Under the pieces are notes generated by a model that was given only the letters and a program-made list of their open reading frames with translations, was not told the origin of the DNA and made no database searches. The position numbers and the translations under genes were made by a program. Below are positions 17,702 to 27,011 of a stretch of 64,000 nucleotides of DNA, one piece after another (the stretch's first letter is position 1; each line of letters begins with the position of its first letter). This DNA comes from Undibacterium paludis (lineage in GTDB: Bacteria; Pseudomonadota; Gammaproteobacteria; Burkholderiales; Burkholderiaceae_D). The stretch covers positions 62,001 to 126,000 of the forward strand of contig NZ_JAKZHX010000005.1 in the NCBI RefSeq assembly GCF_022568815.1, in the 5' to 3' direction.

Positions 17702-19183
17702 TCACAGCATGGGCAGGCGCAGCATATCAACCGTCTTGCGTATGAGGTAGCGGCGTTTTTCCGTATAGGGTGGGAAGAACAGCTTAATCAGCATCAACGG
17801 CGAAGAGCGCAACACAGCGCGCTCGTGCGAAAAAGTTCTGAAACCGTATTCACCATGGGCATTGCCTATGCCGGAATTATTGACGCCACCGAAAGGCAGA
17901 TTGCCATGGGCAAATTGGGCCACACAATGATTGACACATGCACCGCCAGAACTGGTCATGGTCAACACCTTGCCGGTACTGGCCTTGCTGCGGCTCCATA
18001 TATACAGAGCCAGAGGTTTGGGTCCAGCATTGATCTTGGCAATTACCTCATCGAGATCGCTATAAGCCATGATGGGCAGCAAGGGTCCAAAAATTTCTTC
18101 TGACAATATGGCGGCATCGTCTGGGATATGCTCAAGCAGGGTCGGTGCGACATAACATTGCGCCACATCCACCTCACCACCCGCATGAACAATCGCTCCA
18201 TGTTCCAGCGCGTCGGACAACAGGCCCGCTAAGCGCTCGGTATGGCGCCTGTTGACAATGCGTGTCAGGTCGGGACTATGCTTTTGCTCGGCGGCAGTCT
18301 TGCCATAGCGGTTTTCCAGAACCTGTTTGCAGGCTGCTATAAAATCCTGTTTGACGCTCTCGTGTACATACACATGATCAGGGGCAACACAGGTCTGTCC
18401 ATTGTTGAGGAACTTACCCCAGATGAGCGTTTCGGCAGCCAGTGTCAGATCAGCTGTTTCATCAACGATCGTTGGCGACTTGCCGCCCAGTTCCAGCGTC
18501 ACGCTGGTCAGGTGTTTGGCGGCAGCCGCCATGACCACCTTGCCGACAGAGGGCGAGCCGGTGAAGAAGATATGGTCAAACGGCAGGTTCAACAAAACCT
18601 GTGAGGTAGGCTGGCCGCCTTGAAACAGGGCGACCTCGTCACCGGCAAACATGCTGGCAATGATGTCCGCCATCAGGGCTGATACCGCCGGAGTCATCTC
18701 TGACGGTTTGATAATAACAGTATTGCCTGCTGCCAGTGCCGACACCAGGGGGCCAAAGCACAGACTCAATGGATAATTCCAGGGGGCGATGATCAATACC
18801 CGCCCGCGTGGCTGGTACTGCACCCAGGCCGATGTCCCCAGCATGGTGGAAGTCGGCCATTTCTTTTGCGGTTTCATCCAGCGCTTCAGGGCCCCGGTTG
18901 CATGACGGATTTCATCCATGATGGGCAAGAATTCGGATACCTCCACTTCAGAAGCAGATTTGCGATAGTCCTGAGCGAAAGCGGCATAAAATGCTTCACG
19001 GTGCGCCAGCATAGCGTCACGCAGACGCCGGATACGCGCGAGTCTCTCGCCAGCCGTTGAAGCACGCCAGGCCAGCGCTTTTGCCTGCTGCGACTCAAAT
19101 ACTGCCCGGATATTCTGAGGATCAGCTTCGCTCGCTTGAAACGAGGCCAAAGGTGTCTGCCGCAAATCTTGTGGTGCGTTCAT
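17702..19183 (-). CDS. coniferyl-aldehyde dehydrogenase-like aldehyde dehydrogenase
   Basis: 493 aa. It is a class 3-like aldehyde dehydrogenase oxidising aldehydes to acids with NAD(P)+. Visible motifs include NAD-binding PWNYPLSLCFGPLVSALAAGN, FTGSPSVGKVV, the general-base Glu in LELGGKSP, the catalytic Cys in NNGQTCVAPD, and EEIFGPLLPI. The C-terminal part (HGEYGFRTFSHERAV...FFPPYTEKRRYLIRK) resembles coniferyl-aldehyde dehydrogenases and membrane-associated fatty aldehyde dehydrogenases. The physiological substrate is not determined. Confidence 0.9.
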   Translation of the reverse strand: MNAPQDLRQTPLASFQASEADPQNIRAVFESQQAKALAWRASTAGERLARIRRLRDAMLAHREAFYAAFAQDYRKSASEVEVSEFLPIMDEIRHATGALKRWMKPQKKWPTSTMLGTSAWVQYQPRGRVLIIAPWNYPLSLCFGPLVSALAAGNTVIIKPSEMTPAVSALMADIIASMFAGDEVALFQGGQPTSQVLLNLPFDHIFFTGSPSVGKVVMAAAAKHLTSVTLELGGKSPTIVDETADLTLAAETLIWGKFLNNGQTCVAPDHVYVHESVKQDFIAACKQVLENRYGKTAAEQKHSPDLTRIVNRRHTERLAGLLSDALEHGAIVHAGGEVDVAQCYVAPTLLEHIPDDAAILSEEIFGPLLPIMAYSDLDEVIAKINAGPKPLALYIWSRSKASTGKVLTMTSSGGACVNHCVAQFAHGNLPFGGVNNSGIGNAHGEYGFRTFSHERAVLRSSPLMLIKLFFPPYTEKRRYLIRKTVDMLRLPML

Positions 19184-19385
19184 GCAAAAGCCTCCTTGAG
19201 ATTGTTATCGCTTCACAACAGCTTTATTGTCCCGTCCCTCGACGTTTTGTAAGGAAACACGTGTTGCCACGACAAACCATAGCAGATCAAGTTGACCAGA
19301 TAACACCAGCACTTATCAACTGCTACAAGCAGCATAGGATATAACGATCGCCGTTAGTAAAAAAACTCTAGAAAGATAAAATCCC

Positions 19386-20123
19386 ATGGACATATCGACA
19401 GCCATCATCAGCTCATTCACTGGTAAGGTTATCACCAGGACCTTCTGCGCCCTGATGATTTCCTCATTACTGGCTTGCAGTCCGGTATCATCCGCTCAAA
19501 GCAGTTTCGTCGTACCTGCCCCTTTCAGCGATGAAAAACCGGCAAGTACTGGCCGCAGCGAAACCCTGCTGCTTGCCGGTGGCTGTTTCTGGGGTGTGCA
19601 GGGCGTATTCCAGCACGTACGCGGGGTCAGCGATGCCGTGTCCGGTTATGCTGGCGGCAACCGTGACACGGCGCACTATGACAAAGTGGGATCAGGCAGG
19701 ACCGGCCATGCAGAAACCGTGCAGATCACCTATGACCCATCACAGGTCAGTTACGGTAAGCTATTGCAAATCTTTTTCTCTGTTGCCCATGATCCCACAG
19801 AATTAAATCGCCAGGGGCCGGATACCGGTACACAGTACCGCTCTGCGATTTTCCCCATGAATGAGATGCAACGCAAAATCGCCCAAGACTATGTCGATCA
19901 ACTGAACCAGGGCAAGACATTCCATCACCCGGTGGTGACAACCATAGAGACCTTCAAAGGTTTTTACCCTGCCGAAAACTATCACCAGAACTTTTTGACG
20001 CTGCACCCCGACCATGGCTACATCGTCGTCAACGACCTGCCCAAAGTGGAGGCGCTGAAGCGGCTATTTCCTGCAATGTATAACACCGAACCCGTACTGG
20101 TCAGACTGGCCTCTGCCAAATGA
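19386..20123 (+). CDS. msrA: peptide-methionine (S)-S-oxide reductase, predicted lipoprotein
   Basis: 245 aa. The catalytic motif GGCFWGVQGVF and the family blocks VSGYAGG, YDPSQVSYGKLLQIFF and YHQNF are present. MsrA reduces the S-epimer of methionine sulfoxide in proteins. The first 31 residues form a signal peptide ending in a lipobox (SSLLAC, Cys31), so this copy should be exported and lipidated, acting in the periplasm or outer membrane rather than the cytoplasm. The residue after Cys is Ser, which favours outer-membrane sorting by Lol. Confidence 0.93.
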   Translation: MDISTAIISSFTGKVITRTFCALMISSLLACSPVSSAQSSFVVPAPFSDEKPASTGRSETLLLAGGCFWGVQGVFQHVRGVSDAVSGYAGGNRDTAHYDKVGSGRTGHAETVQITYDPSQVSYGKLLQIFFSVAHDPTELNRQGPDTGTQYRSAIFPMNEMQRKIAQDYVDQLNQGKTFHHPVVTTIETFKGFYPAENYHQNFLTLHPDHGYIVVNDLPKVEALKRLFPAMYNTEPVLVRLASAK

Positions 20124-20211
20124 TGTGAAGCCGACGGTAACAATCTTGCCGACGGTAAGTGTGTGGCCGTCCGGTGAAATGATGGCTATTTAATTGTGGC
20201 GGGCCAGCACT

Positions 20212-20631
20212 TCAGTGTTTGGTCGCACACCCACCACCTGTTTTTGGCAACATCGGTGCATCACGCCCGCTCTCGCCAGGGTGCCCGGCTGCCTGCAATT
20301 TCTCCAGGTACTCCTGCCAGACCTGGGTCTGGTTTTCACCCAGCCAGTACAGGTAATCCCAGGTAAAAATCCCCGAGCTGTGCTGGTCGGAAAAAATCGG
20401 TTTGATGGCGTAATTGCCGACTGGCTCTATGCCAACGATGCCGACCTCACGCTTGCCGGTCTGCAAGGTCTCTTGTCCAGGACCGTGGCCGCGCACTTCG
20501 GCGGACGGAGAATACACGCGTAACAACTCAAAAGGCAAAGAGAATTCCTTGCCATCATCAAAACTGATTTCAAGCACACGCGACAGTGTGCGTGCGTTCA
20601 AGGCGGTCGGTTGCGGGTTGCCCTTGCTCAT
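20212..20631 (-). CDS. DUF971 domain protein (gamma-butyrobetaine hydroxylase N-domain-like)
   Basis: 139 aa. The DUF971 fold is recognisable from LEISFDDGKEFSLPFELLRVYSPSAEVRGHG near the N-terminus and the conserved SSGIFTWDYLYWLG near residues 84-98. The function is unknown; the domain is found free-standing in proteobacteria next to HIT and ubiE genes and in Fe-S-related proteins. It overlaps the HIT gene by 4 bp (ATGA), forming the last gene of a three-gene operon beginning at 25036. The C-terminal tail is Gly/Lys-rich. Confidence 0.88.
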   Translation of the reverse strand: MSKGNPQPTALNARTLSRVLEISFDDGKEFSLPFELLRVYSPSAEVRGHGPGQETLQTGKREVGIVGIEPVGNYAIKPIFSDQHSSGIFTWDYLYWLGENQTQVWQEYLEKLQAAGHPGESGRDAPMLPKTGGGCATKH

Positions 20632-21065
20632 GGCTGAAAACTGGTAATAATGGTTTGTCGTAATAGCGGCAGCAGGCTACGGCGTGCAGCCAGACCTGCT
20701 TCATCTGGTCCCTCTGCGCGCGCTGTCGCCCAGACTGGATTGGGGAAGTGCGCATCATCGGCATAGCGTGGAATAATATGCCAGTGCAGATGCGGCACCA
20801 TATTCCCCAAACTGGCCAGATTCATTTTATGCGGTTGCATGATCTGTCTGACCGCAGCCTCGACTTGCCAGACTGCCTGCATGAAAACATTGCGGTCCGA
20901 TGCATCAAGGTCAGTCATCTCCCTGACATGGGTATTCCAGATGACACGACAAAACCCAGGGTAACTGGCATCATCAACGAGTATCACCCTGAATTGCGCC
21001 GTCCGGACGATCACGTCGCCCAGACTCGCGTCACATAATTCACAATTCGCAGCTTGCACACCCAT
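20628..21065 (-). CDS. HIT-family nucleotide-binding hydrolase
   Basis: 145 aa. The histidine triad HLHWHII (H-x-H-x-H) lies in LGNMVPHLHWHIIPRY, preceded by the usual N-terminal CELCDASLG. HIT proteins hydrolyse or transfer nucleotide phosphoramidates and dinucleoside polyphosphates. The start overlaps the stop of the FAD/Fe-S gene by one base and its stop overlaps the DUF971 start by four, so translation of the three genes is coupled. The substrate is unknown. Confidence 0.92.
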   Translation of the reverse strand: MGVQAANCELCDASLGDVIVRTAQFRVILVDDASYPGFCRVIWNTHVREMTDLDASDRNVFMQAVWQVEAAVRQIMQPHKMNLASLGNMVPHLHWHIIPRYADDAHFPNPVWATARAEGPDEAGLAARRSLLPLLRQTIITSFQP

Positions 21066-24000
21066 TACACCAGCACCCTTTCTATACCACCGTTATTGGC
21101 ACGCTCCACATAGTCGGGCAGCCAGTTTTCACCGAGCACATGCTTGGCCATCTCGACGACAATATAGTCTGCCGTCGTGCCACTGTCTTCGTTGTAACGC
21201 GTCAGTCCCTGCATGCAGGCCGGGCACGAAGTCAGTATCTTGACGTCTCCGTTGAAGCCATCAGCACGCAGCTTGTCTGCACCCTTCAACATTTCCTGCT
21301 CTTTGCGGAAGCGTATCTGTGTAGAAATATCCGGGCGCGACACTGCCAGCGTACCTGCCTCACCACAACAGCGATCATTCTTTTCTATCTTGACATTGTC
21401 CACCGTGGTGATGAGGGCATTCACCGTTTTCAGCGGGTCCTGCAATTTCATCGGTGTATGGCAAGGGTCGTGATACATATAACGGGTGCCGTTGACGCCT
21501 TCGAGCTTCATGCCTTTTTCCAGCAGGAATTCATGGATATCGATGATGCGACAGCCAGGGAATATCTTGTCGAATTCATAGGTAGCCAACTGGTCGTAAC
21601 AGGTGCCGCAAGACACAACAACAGTTTTGATGTCGAGATAATTGAGTGTATTCGCCATGCGATGGAACAGCACACGATTATCAGTGATCATCTTTTCGGC
21701 CTTGTCATACTGCCCGGCGCTGCGTTGCGGATAACCGCAGCACAGATAACCTGGCGGTAAAACGGTTTGCACACCAACGTTCCACAACATGGCCTGGGTT
21801 GCCAGACCGACCTGCGAAAACAGGCGTTCGGAACCACAGCCGGGGAAGTAAAACACGGCTTCGGTATCAGCAGTGGTGGTCTGCGGATTACGGATGATGG
21901 GGATGATCTTGTCATCTTCAATATCAAGCAAGGCGCGTGCAGTTTTCTTGGGCAGGTTACCCGGCATCTTTTTATTGATGAAGTGGATGATCTGCTCTTT
22001 CATCGCAGGTTTGCCCAGCGATGCCGGCGGCGCCTTGGTCTGCTTTTTGGCCAGTTGCTTGAGCACCGTATTACCGAGGCGCTGTGCCGCCACACCCCAG
22101 CCGAATATGACCTCACGTGCCGCCTTGATGGTGGCCGGATCTTTGGCATTCAAGAAAAACATGGCCGATGCCGTGCCGGGGTTGAAGGATTTTTTATCCA
22201 TCTTGCGCAAGAGATTGCGCATGTTCATCGAGACATCACCAAAGTCGATATCAACCGGACAGGGGTTCACGCATTTGTGGCAGACCGTGCAGTGATCGGC
22301 CACGTCCTCAAATTCTTCCCAATGCTTGATGGAGATGCCACGACGGGTCTGTTCTTCATACAAAAAGGCTTCCACCAGCAGCGAAGTTGCCAAAATTTTG
22401 TTACGCGGCGAATACAGCAGGTTGGCACGCGGCACATGGGTGGCGCAGACAGGTTTACACTTGCCACAGCGCAGACAATCCTTGACGCTGTTGGCGATTG
22501 CTCCAATATCGCTTTGTTGCATGATCAGCGACTCATGCCCCATCAGGCCAAACGAAGGCGTGTAGGCGTTGCGCAAGTCGGCAGCAAAGTCAGGCAGATT
22601 TAGCAGTTTTCCCTTGTTGAAGCGACCTTCAGGATCAATGCGTAATTTGTAGGAGCGGAAATCCTTGATCTCGTCTTCGGTCAAGAATTCCAGCTTGGTG
22701 ATACCTATGCCATGCTCGCCCGAGATGACGCCATTGAGCGAACGGGCCAGCACCATGATGCGGGCAACGGCATGATGTGCCACCTGCAGCATTTCATAGT
22801 CGTCAGAGTTGACCGGCAAGTTGGTATGTACATTGCCGTCACCGGCATGCATATGCAAGGCAACGAACACACGGCTGCGCAAGACTTTTTTATGCACGGC
22901 CACACATTCATCAAGTATCAGCTTGAAGGCTGAACCGTTGAAAATCTGGCGCAATTGCGCACGAATTTCTGTCTTCCATGAAATCCGCACTGTCCTGTCC
23001 TGGACGATGGAAAACACGGTCGCATCGGGCTGGGTTTTCAGTCTTTCTTCAAAGACAAATTCCAGCTTGTCCAGGCCCAGTTGCAGTAATTCTGCCTTGG
23101 CTTCTGCCAGGGGTTTATCCAGATGATTGAGCAGATAAGTCCAGCGTGCCTCTGCTGCCTGCAACAAGGCATCGGCCTGGTTGACACGGTCTTCCAGCAA
23201 TTCTGCAGCAGGGATATCGTCACCGGCGGCATCTTCACTCTTGCCCAGCGGCAGGTTCTTTTGTGCAAAGAAATTCTTCAGCGCAGCCAACAGGGCCAAC
23301 TTGTTCTGTATCGACAGTTCGATATTGATGCGCTCTATGCCATCGGTGTATTCACCCATGCGGTTGAGCGGTATCACCACGTCTTCATTGATTTTGAAGG
23401 CATTGGTATGCTTGGAAATCGCCGCTGTCTTGGCACGGTCCAGCCAGAATTTCTTGCGCGCCTCAGGGCTGACAGCAACAAAACCTTCGCCGACACGGGT
23501 ATTGGCTATGCGTATGACTTCGGACGCGGCCTGGGCCACGGCGTTCTCGTCATCGCCAACGATGTCACCGAATAAGGCCATCTTGGGCAAGACACCGCGC
23601 TTGGATTTGGTGGTGTAACCTACGGCACGCAGATAACGCTCGTCCAGATGTTCCAGACCGGCCAGGATGGCGCCGCCTTTTCTGGTTTCACCGTCGAGAT
23701 AATCCTTGATCTCGACAATGCTCGGTATCGCATCGCGCGCCTGGCCAAAAAATTCCAGGCAGACGGTGCGCGCAAACTTGGGCATCTTGTGCAGGATCCA
23801 GCGCGCCGACGTAATCAGACCATCGCAGCCCTCTTTTTGCACGCCCGGCAAACCCGCGAGGAACTTGTCCGTCACATCCTTGCCCAGGCCCTCTTTACGG
23901 AAGACACGGCCCTTGATATCAAGCTGCTCGGTCTTGAACGGCTGTTTCTCGCCGGGGTGGGTCCATTCAAGCTTGAATTTAGCCACTTCCACATCATGGA

Positions 24001-25036
24001 TCTTGCCGAGATTATGCTCAAGGCGTGTGACTTCGAGCCAGTCACCATTGGGGTCCACCATCTTCCACGAAGCGAGATTGTCTAGCGCAGTGCCCCACAA
24101 AACCGCCTTCTTGCCTCCAGCATTCATGGCGACATTGCCGCCTACGCAGGAAGCTTCGGCAGAAGTCGGGTCAACCGCAAAGACAAAACCAGCCTTTTCT
24201 GCCGCATCCGACACGCGCTTGGTGACGACACCAGCACCGGAATAGATGACAGCATAATCGCGGTCCACACCAGGCAGGCGCGTCATTTCAACTTCGCCCA
24301 ACTGCTCCAGTTTTTCTGTATTGATGACAGCCGACAAAGGCGTCAGCGGAATAGCGCCACCTGTATAACCAGTGCCGCCGCCACGCGGGATAATCGTCAG
24401 ACCCAGCTCTATACAGCTTTTGACGAGGCCCGCCATTTCATCTTCAGTGTCCGGCGTCAGTACGACAAACGGGTACTCAACACGCCAGTCAGTCGCATCA
24501 GTCACATGCGAGACGCGGCTCAGGCCATCGAACTTGATATTGTCTTTGGCGGTGTAACGTGCCAGCAGCCTGTTGGCTTTTTTGCGCAAGTCATAGGTAT
24601 CGCGGAATTCCTTGGAGAAAGCGGCCACGGCCTTGCGGGCGGCCTGCACCAGTATCTCTACGCTATTGCTGCGCTCGGCATCGTCATTGACGGTACTGAG
24701 TCGGCGTTTCTCGACTTCTGCCAGCCTGTGGTTCAGGGCGTCAATCAAATCCTGGCGACGACGCGGGTTATCAAGCATGTCATCCTGCAGATAAGGATTG
24801 CGACGCACTACCCAGATATCCCCCAGCACTTCATACAGCATGCGCGCGGATCGCCCGGTCTGGCGCTTGCCGCGCAATTGATCGAGCAGTTGCCAGGCGT
24901 CTTCGCCCAGCAAACGAATCACGATCTCACGGTCAGAGAACGAAGTGTAGTTATAGGGAATTTCCCGCACGCGGGTCGGGGTAGCGCCTTGGGGTGCATC
25001 TGCGAGCAAGGCCTGTATCTGGGCTGGAGCATTCAT
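21065..25036 (-). CDS. large FAD-linked oxidase / Fe-S oxidoreductase fusion (DUF3683 type)
   Basis: 1323 aa. The domain order has a DUF3683-like N-terminus (about 15-150). Next is a PCMH-type FAD-binding domain (about 190-350, with [25 protein letters not shown]), then FAD-oxidase C-terminal segments ([29 protein letters not shown]). Two 4Fe-4S motifs follow ([11 protein letters not shown] and [14 protein letters not shown]), and then two CCG domains ([10 protein letters not shown]...LCCGYPQR and YHDPCHTP...RCCGEAGTL). This is the plan of D-lactate or glycolate dehydrogenases fused to their Fe-S subunit. It probably oxidises a D-2-hydroxyacid and passes electrons towards the quinone pool; the exact substrate is unproven. 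It is the first gene of an operon with HIT and DUF971. Confidence 0.9.
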   Translation of the reverse strand: MNAPAQIQALLADAPQGATPTRVREIPYNYTSFSDREIVIRLLGEDAWQLLDQLRGKRQTGRSARMLYEVLGDIWVVRRNPYLQDDMLDNPRRRQDLIDALNHRLAEVEKRRLSTVNDDAERSNSVEILVQAARKAVAAFSKEFRDTYDLRKKANRLLARYTAKDNIKFDGLSRVSHVTDATDWRVEYPFVVLTPDTEDEMAGLVKSCIELGLTIIPRGGGTGYTGGAIPLTPLSAVINTEKLEQLGEVEMTRLPGVDRDYAVIYSGAGVVTKRVSDAAEKAGFVFAVDPTSAEASCVGGNVAMNAGGKKAVLWGTALDNLASWKMVDPNGDWLEVTRLEHNLGKIHDVEVAKFKLEWTHPGEKQPFKTEQLDIKGRVFRKEGLGKDVTDKFLAGLPGVQKEGCDGLITSARWILHKMPKFARTVCLEFFGQARDAIPSIVEIKDYLDGETRKGGAILAGLEHLDERYLRAVGYTTKSKRGVLPKMALFGDIVGDDENAVAQAASEVIRIANTRVGEGFVAVSPEARKKFWLDRAKTAAISKHTNAFKINEDVVIPLNRMGEYTDGIERINIELSIQNKLALLAALKNFFAQKNLPLGKSEDAAGDDIPAAELLEDRVNQADALLQAAEARWTYLLNHLDKPLAEAKAELLQLGLDKLEFVFEERLKTQPDATVFSIVQDRTVRISWKTEIRAQLRQIFNGSAFKLILDECVAVHKKVLRSRVFVALHMHAGDGNVHTNLPVNSDDYEMLQVAHHAVARIMVLARSLNGVISGEHGIGITKLEFLTEDEIKDFRSYKLRIDPEGRFNKGKLLNLPDFAADLRNAYTPSFGLMGHESLIMQQSDIGAIANSVKDCLRCGKCKPVCATHVPRANLLYSPRNKILATSLLVEAFLYEEQTRRGISIKHWEEFEDVADHCTVCHKCVNPCPVDIDFGDVSMNMRNLLRKMDKKSFNPGTASAMFFLNAKDPATIKAAREVIFGWGVAAQRLGNTVLKQLAKKQTKAPPASLGKPAMKEQIIHFINKKMPGNLPKKTARALLDIEDDKIIPIIRNPQTTTADTEAVFYFPGCGSERLFSQVGLATQAMLWNVGVQTVLPPGYLCCGYPQRSAGQYDKAEKMITDNRVLFHRMANTLNYLDIKTVVVSCGTCYDQLATYEFDKIFPGCRIIDIHEFLLEKGMKLEGVNGTRYMYHDPCHTPMKLQDPLKTVNALITTVDNVKIEKNDRCCGEAGTLAVSRPDISTQIRFRKEQEMLKGADKLRADGFNGDVKILTSCPACMQGLTRYNEDSGTTADYIVVEMAKHVLGENWLPDYVERANNGGIERVLV

Positions 25037-25732
25037 CAGTGACGTGGTTGGACGGATATATAAAAGTCCATTCTAACTTATTGCGATGCACCACGCGCCA
25101 ACAGCCTTGAAGTTTATACGGTAATGAATGGTGATTCTGGCAATTTCCCGAATGGAATTCGGCATAAAGCCACAAAAATGCTAAAAATCTGGCTAAATTG
25201 CAAAATCATTACAATTAGAATTGCACAAAAGTCTGGCGGGCAAATTTGATTTACATCGATTGTCGTATTTTACACCTTTGCGCAGATAGATAGGCAGTAA
25301 TCCACAGGCAAAAGAGAATGCGTGCAGAACTGGCGTCACCTTTTTTTACGGCTTTTCGTCTTTGCCTCAGCGGTAAAATCTCTGGGCTATAAATCCACAG
25401 TCGGCCAGTCAAGCTTCAACCGTCCTAAGCTGATCGCCGGATGCCCATGAGGTAACAAGTAATAACAGACGAACCCAGGAACATAATCAAGCTTGTACCA
25501 ATTACATGCCAGCAACTGCCCTAATGATGCCATGTATTTGATGGCTCGTTTGCAGCTCCGCGATAATTCAAAGCATGGGAGCAATATGCCAAGCCTGACA
25601 CGAAATCCCGTGCAATAGACAAATCTTGGTTTTTTGCACATGAAATAATTTGTTACAATGCCGGCACTACTTACGATTGAAAGAACAAATCGTCGCCATG
25701 CTCAATCCAAGCAATCATTGATTACCAATAAT
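25037..25732. other. intergenic region upstream of two divergent genes
   Basis: About 700 bp with no convincing gene. It must hold the promoter of the FAD/Fe-S operon (minus) and of the BNR-like lipoprotein (plus). A TACAAT hexamer at 25654-25659 is a possible -10 box for the latter, but the nearest -35-like hexamers are badly spaced. A minus-strand frame at 25387-25641 encodes a Cys/Tyr-rich peptide with no ribosome site or family resemblance. Confidence 0.5.
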
Positions 25733-26884
25733 ATGAAATTAACACACGCAACAACTCTCTCTTTGACTCTTCTTTTATCTGCCTGTGGTGGTGGCAGCGG
25801 TGGCAACGGCCCTGTAAACAATACTGCCGTAGTTAACACTGGGACCAGTACCGGAACTAATACAAGTAGCGGAACAAATACGAGCACGGGTAATAACACA
25901 GGTACTGGTACCAATACGGGTATTAACACTGGCACGGTGACAGCCTATGGCTGCACAAACAAGTTTGGAACAACCTGGACAGAAATTGATGCAGCAAAGA
26001 ACGTACCTTATTTCAGTATCGTTGTGTATGGCAATGGCTTGTTTTTAGGTATGGGTTATGGAGATACCCTGGCAAGCACAGATGGTGAAAATTGGAGCAA
26101 GGTAAGCAATTCCTCCACCAACAGTCCGAATATCGCCTATGGTGGTGGGAAGTTTGTCAAAATTGGCAATGCGGGACTCAATTTCACCAATTTGATGGCC
26201 TCCATCACCAGCGATGGCGTGAAATGGGAAGATGTTTTGATCTCGGATGGCAACAACAAGTCTGCACAGGCAGTACCAGTTATTAAACCTGTAGATATTA
26301 CTTACGGTAATGGCAGGTTCGTTGTACTTGGCGAAAACGGCAATATCATCTGGAGTGCAGATGGCAGGAACTGGAATTTAGCAACCAGTCTGGCTAACAC
26401 CAAAGTAATAGGATCAGTATGGGTCGCCTTTGCCAATGGCAAATTCTTTACTTACGGCGGAAGTAAAAATCAGCTCAGTGTCAGCAGCGACGGCAGTACC
26501 TGGCAGACACAAGGAATCACCAGTGATGAAGGGTTTCCTGCCGATACCATCACCGGAATGCAATATGTCAACGGCAAGTATGTAGCGATAGACGCCAAAG
26601 GTGTGATTGCTTACAGCACTGATAGCATTAGCTGGAAAATCGGATACAGGGGCCGAGGCAGTACCCCTGTGCATGGCAACCAGATGGTCGCAGGTGGCGG
26701 GCAAGTCATGGCCGTTGATTATGCAAGCAGTTTTGTAGCCGATGACCACGCTGTCGTCTACAGTTGCGATGGTGTGCATTGGGACAAAACCGCAGCACCG
26801 CATGCCAACGTCAACTACATGATTGCCATTGGAGACAATGTAGCGGTACGCTCTTCAGGCAAGATGGCATTTTCCAGGCGCTGA
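25733..26884 (+). CDS. lipoprotein with Thr/Gly/Asn-rich linker and BNR/YCF48-like repeats
   Basis: 383 aa from the ATG at 25733, which places a lipoprotein signal at the very start (MKLTHATTLSLTLLLSAC, lipobox LSAC, Cys18); the frame is open 75 bp further upstream without a plausible N-terminus. After the Cys is GGGSGG and a low-complexity linker of about 50 residues dominated by G-T-N-T and S-T-G units. The remaining part has repeats of the form ASTDGENWSKV, ITSDGVKWEDV, WSADGRNW, SSDGSTWQT, STDSISWK and SCDGVHWDK, separated by FVKIGNAG or YGNGRFVVLG-type strands: a beta-propeller of the BNR/sialidase-like superfamily. Surface display on a flexible stalk is likely. It is more AT-rich than its neighbours. 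Confidence 0.8.
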   Translation: MKLTHATTLSLTLLLSACGGGSGGNGPVNNTAVVNTGTSTGTNTSSGTNTSTGNNTGTGTNTGINTGTVTAYGCTNKFGTTWTEIDAAKNVPYFSIVVYGNGLFLGMGYGDTLASTDGENWSKVSNSSTNSPNIAYGGGKFVKIGNAGLNFTNLMASITSDGVKWEDVLISDGNNKSAQAVPVIKPVDITYGNGRFVVLGENGNIIWSADGRNWNLATSLANTKVIGSVWVAFANGKFFTYGGSKNQLSVSSDGSTWQTQGITSDEGFPADTITGMQYVNGKYVAIDAKGVIAYSTDSISWKIGYRGRGSTPVHGNQMVAGGGQVMAVDYASSFVADDHAVVYSCDGVHWDKTAAPHANVNYMIAIGDNVAVRSSGKMAFSRR

Positions 26885-26970
26885 TCAGAACAGACTGAGA
26901 GAAAATAAGAGACTGACTAAAATTACTCTGGATTTCCGCAATTAGGAAAACGGCTTGTTATCAAGGATAT

Positions 26971-27000
26971 CTGCGGAAAGCTGTAGGCAAGCTTCCGCAG
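26971..27000. terminator. hairpin between convergent genes, probable terminator
   Basis: CTGCGGAA-A-GCT pairs with AGCTTCCGCAG (11 bp with one bulged A) around a short loop, in the 127-bp gap between the lipoprotein and HAD phosphatase genes. The T-tract after it is weak in both directions. Confidence 0.5.
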
Positions 27001-27011
27001 TTTCAATACAG

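Noticed and set aside
20131-20159. Direct repeat GCCGACGGTAA after msrA
   Set aside because: Two short copies only, with no symmetry or position that suggests a function.
25387-25641. 84-codon minus-strand frame in the 25.0-25.7 kb gap
   Set aside because: No ribosome binding site and no recognisable features; composition is what random translation would give.
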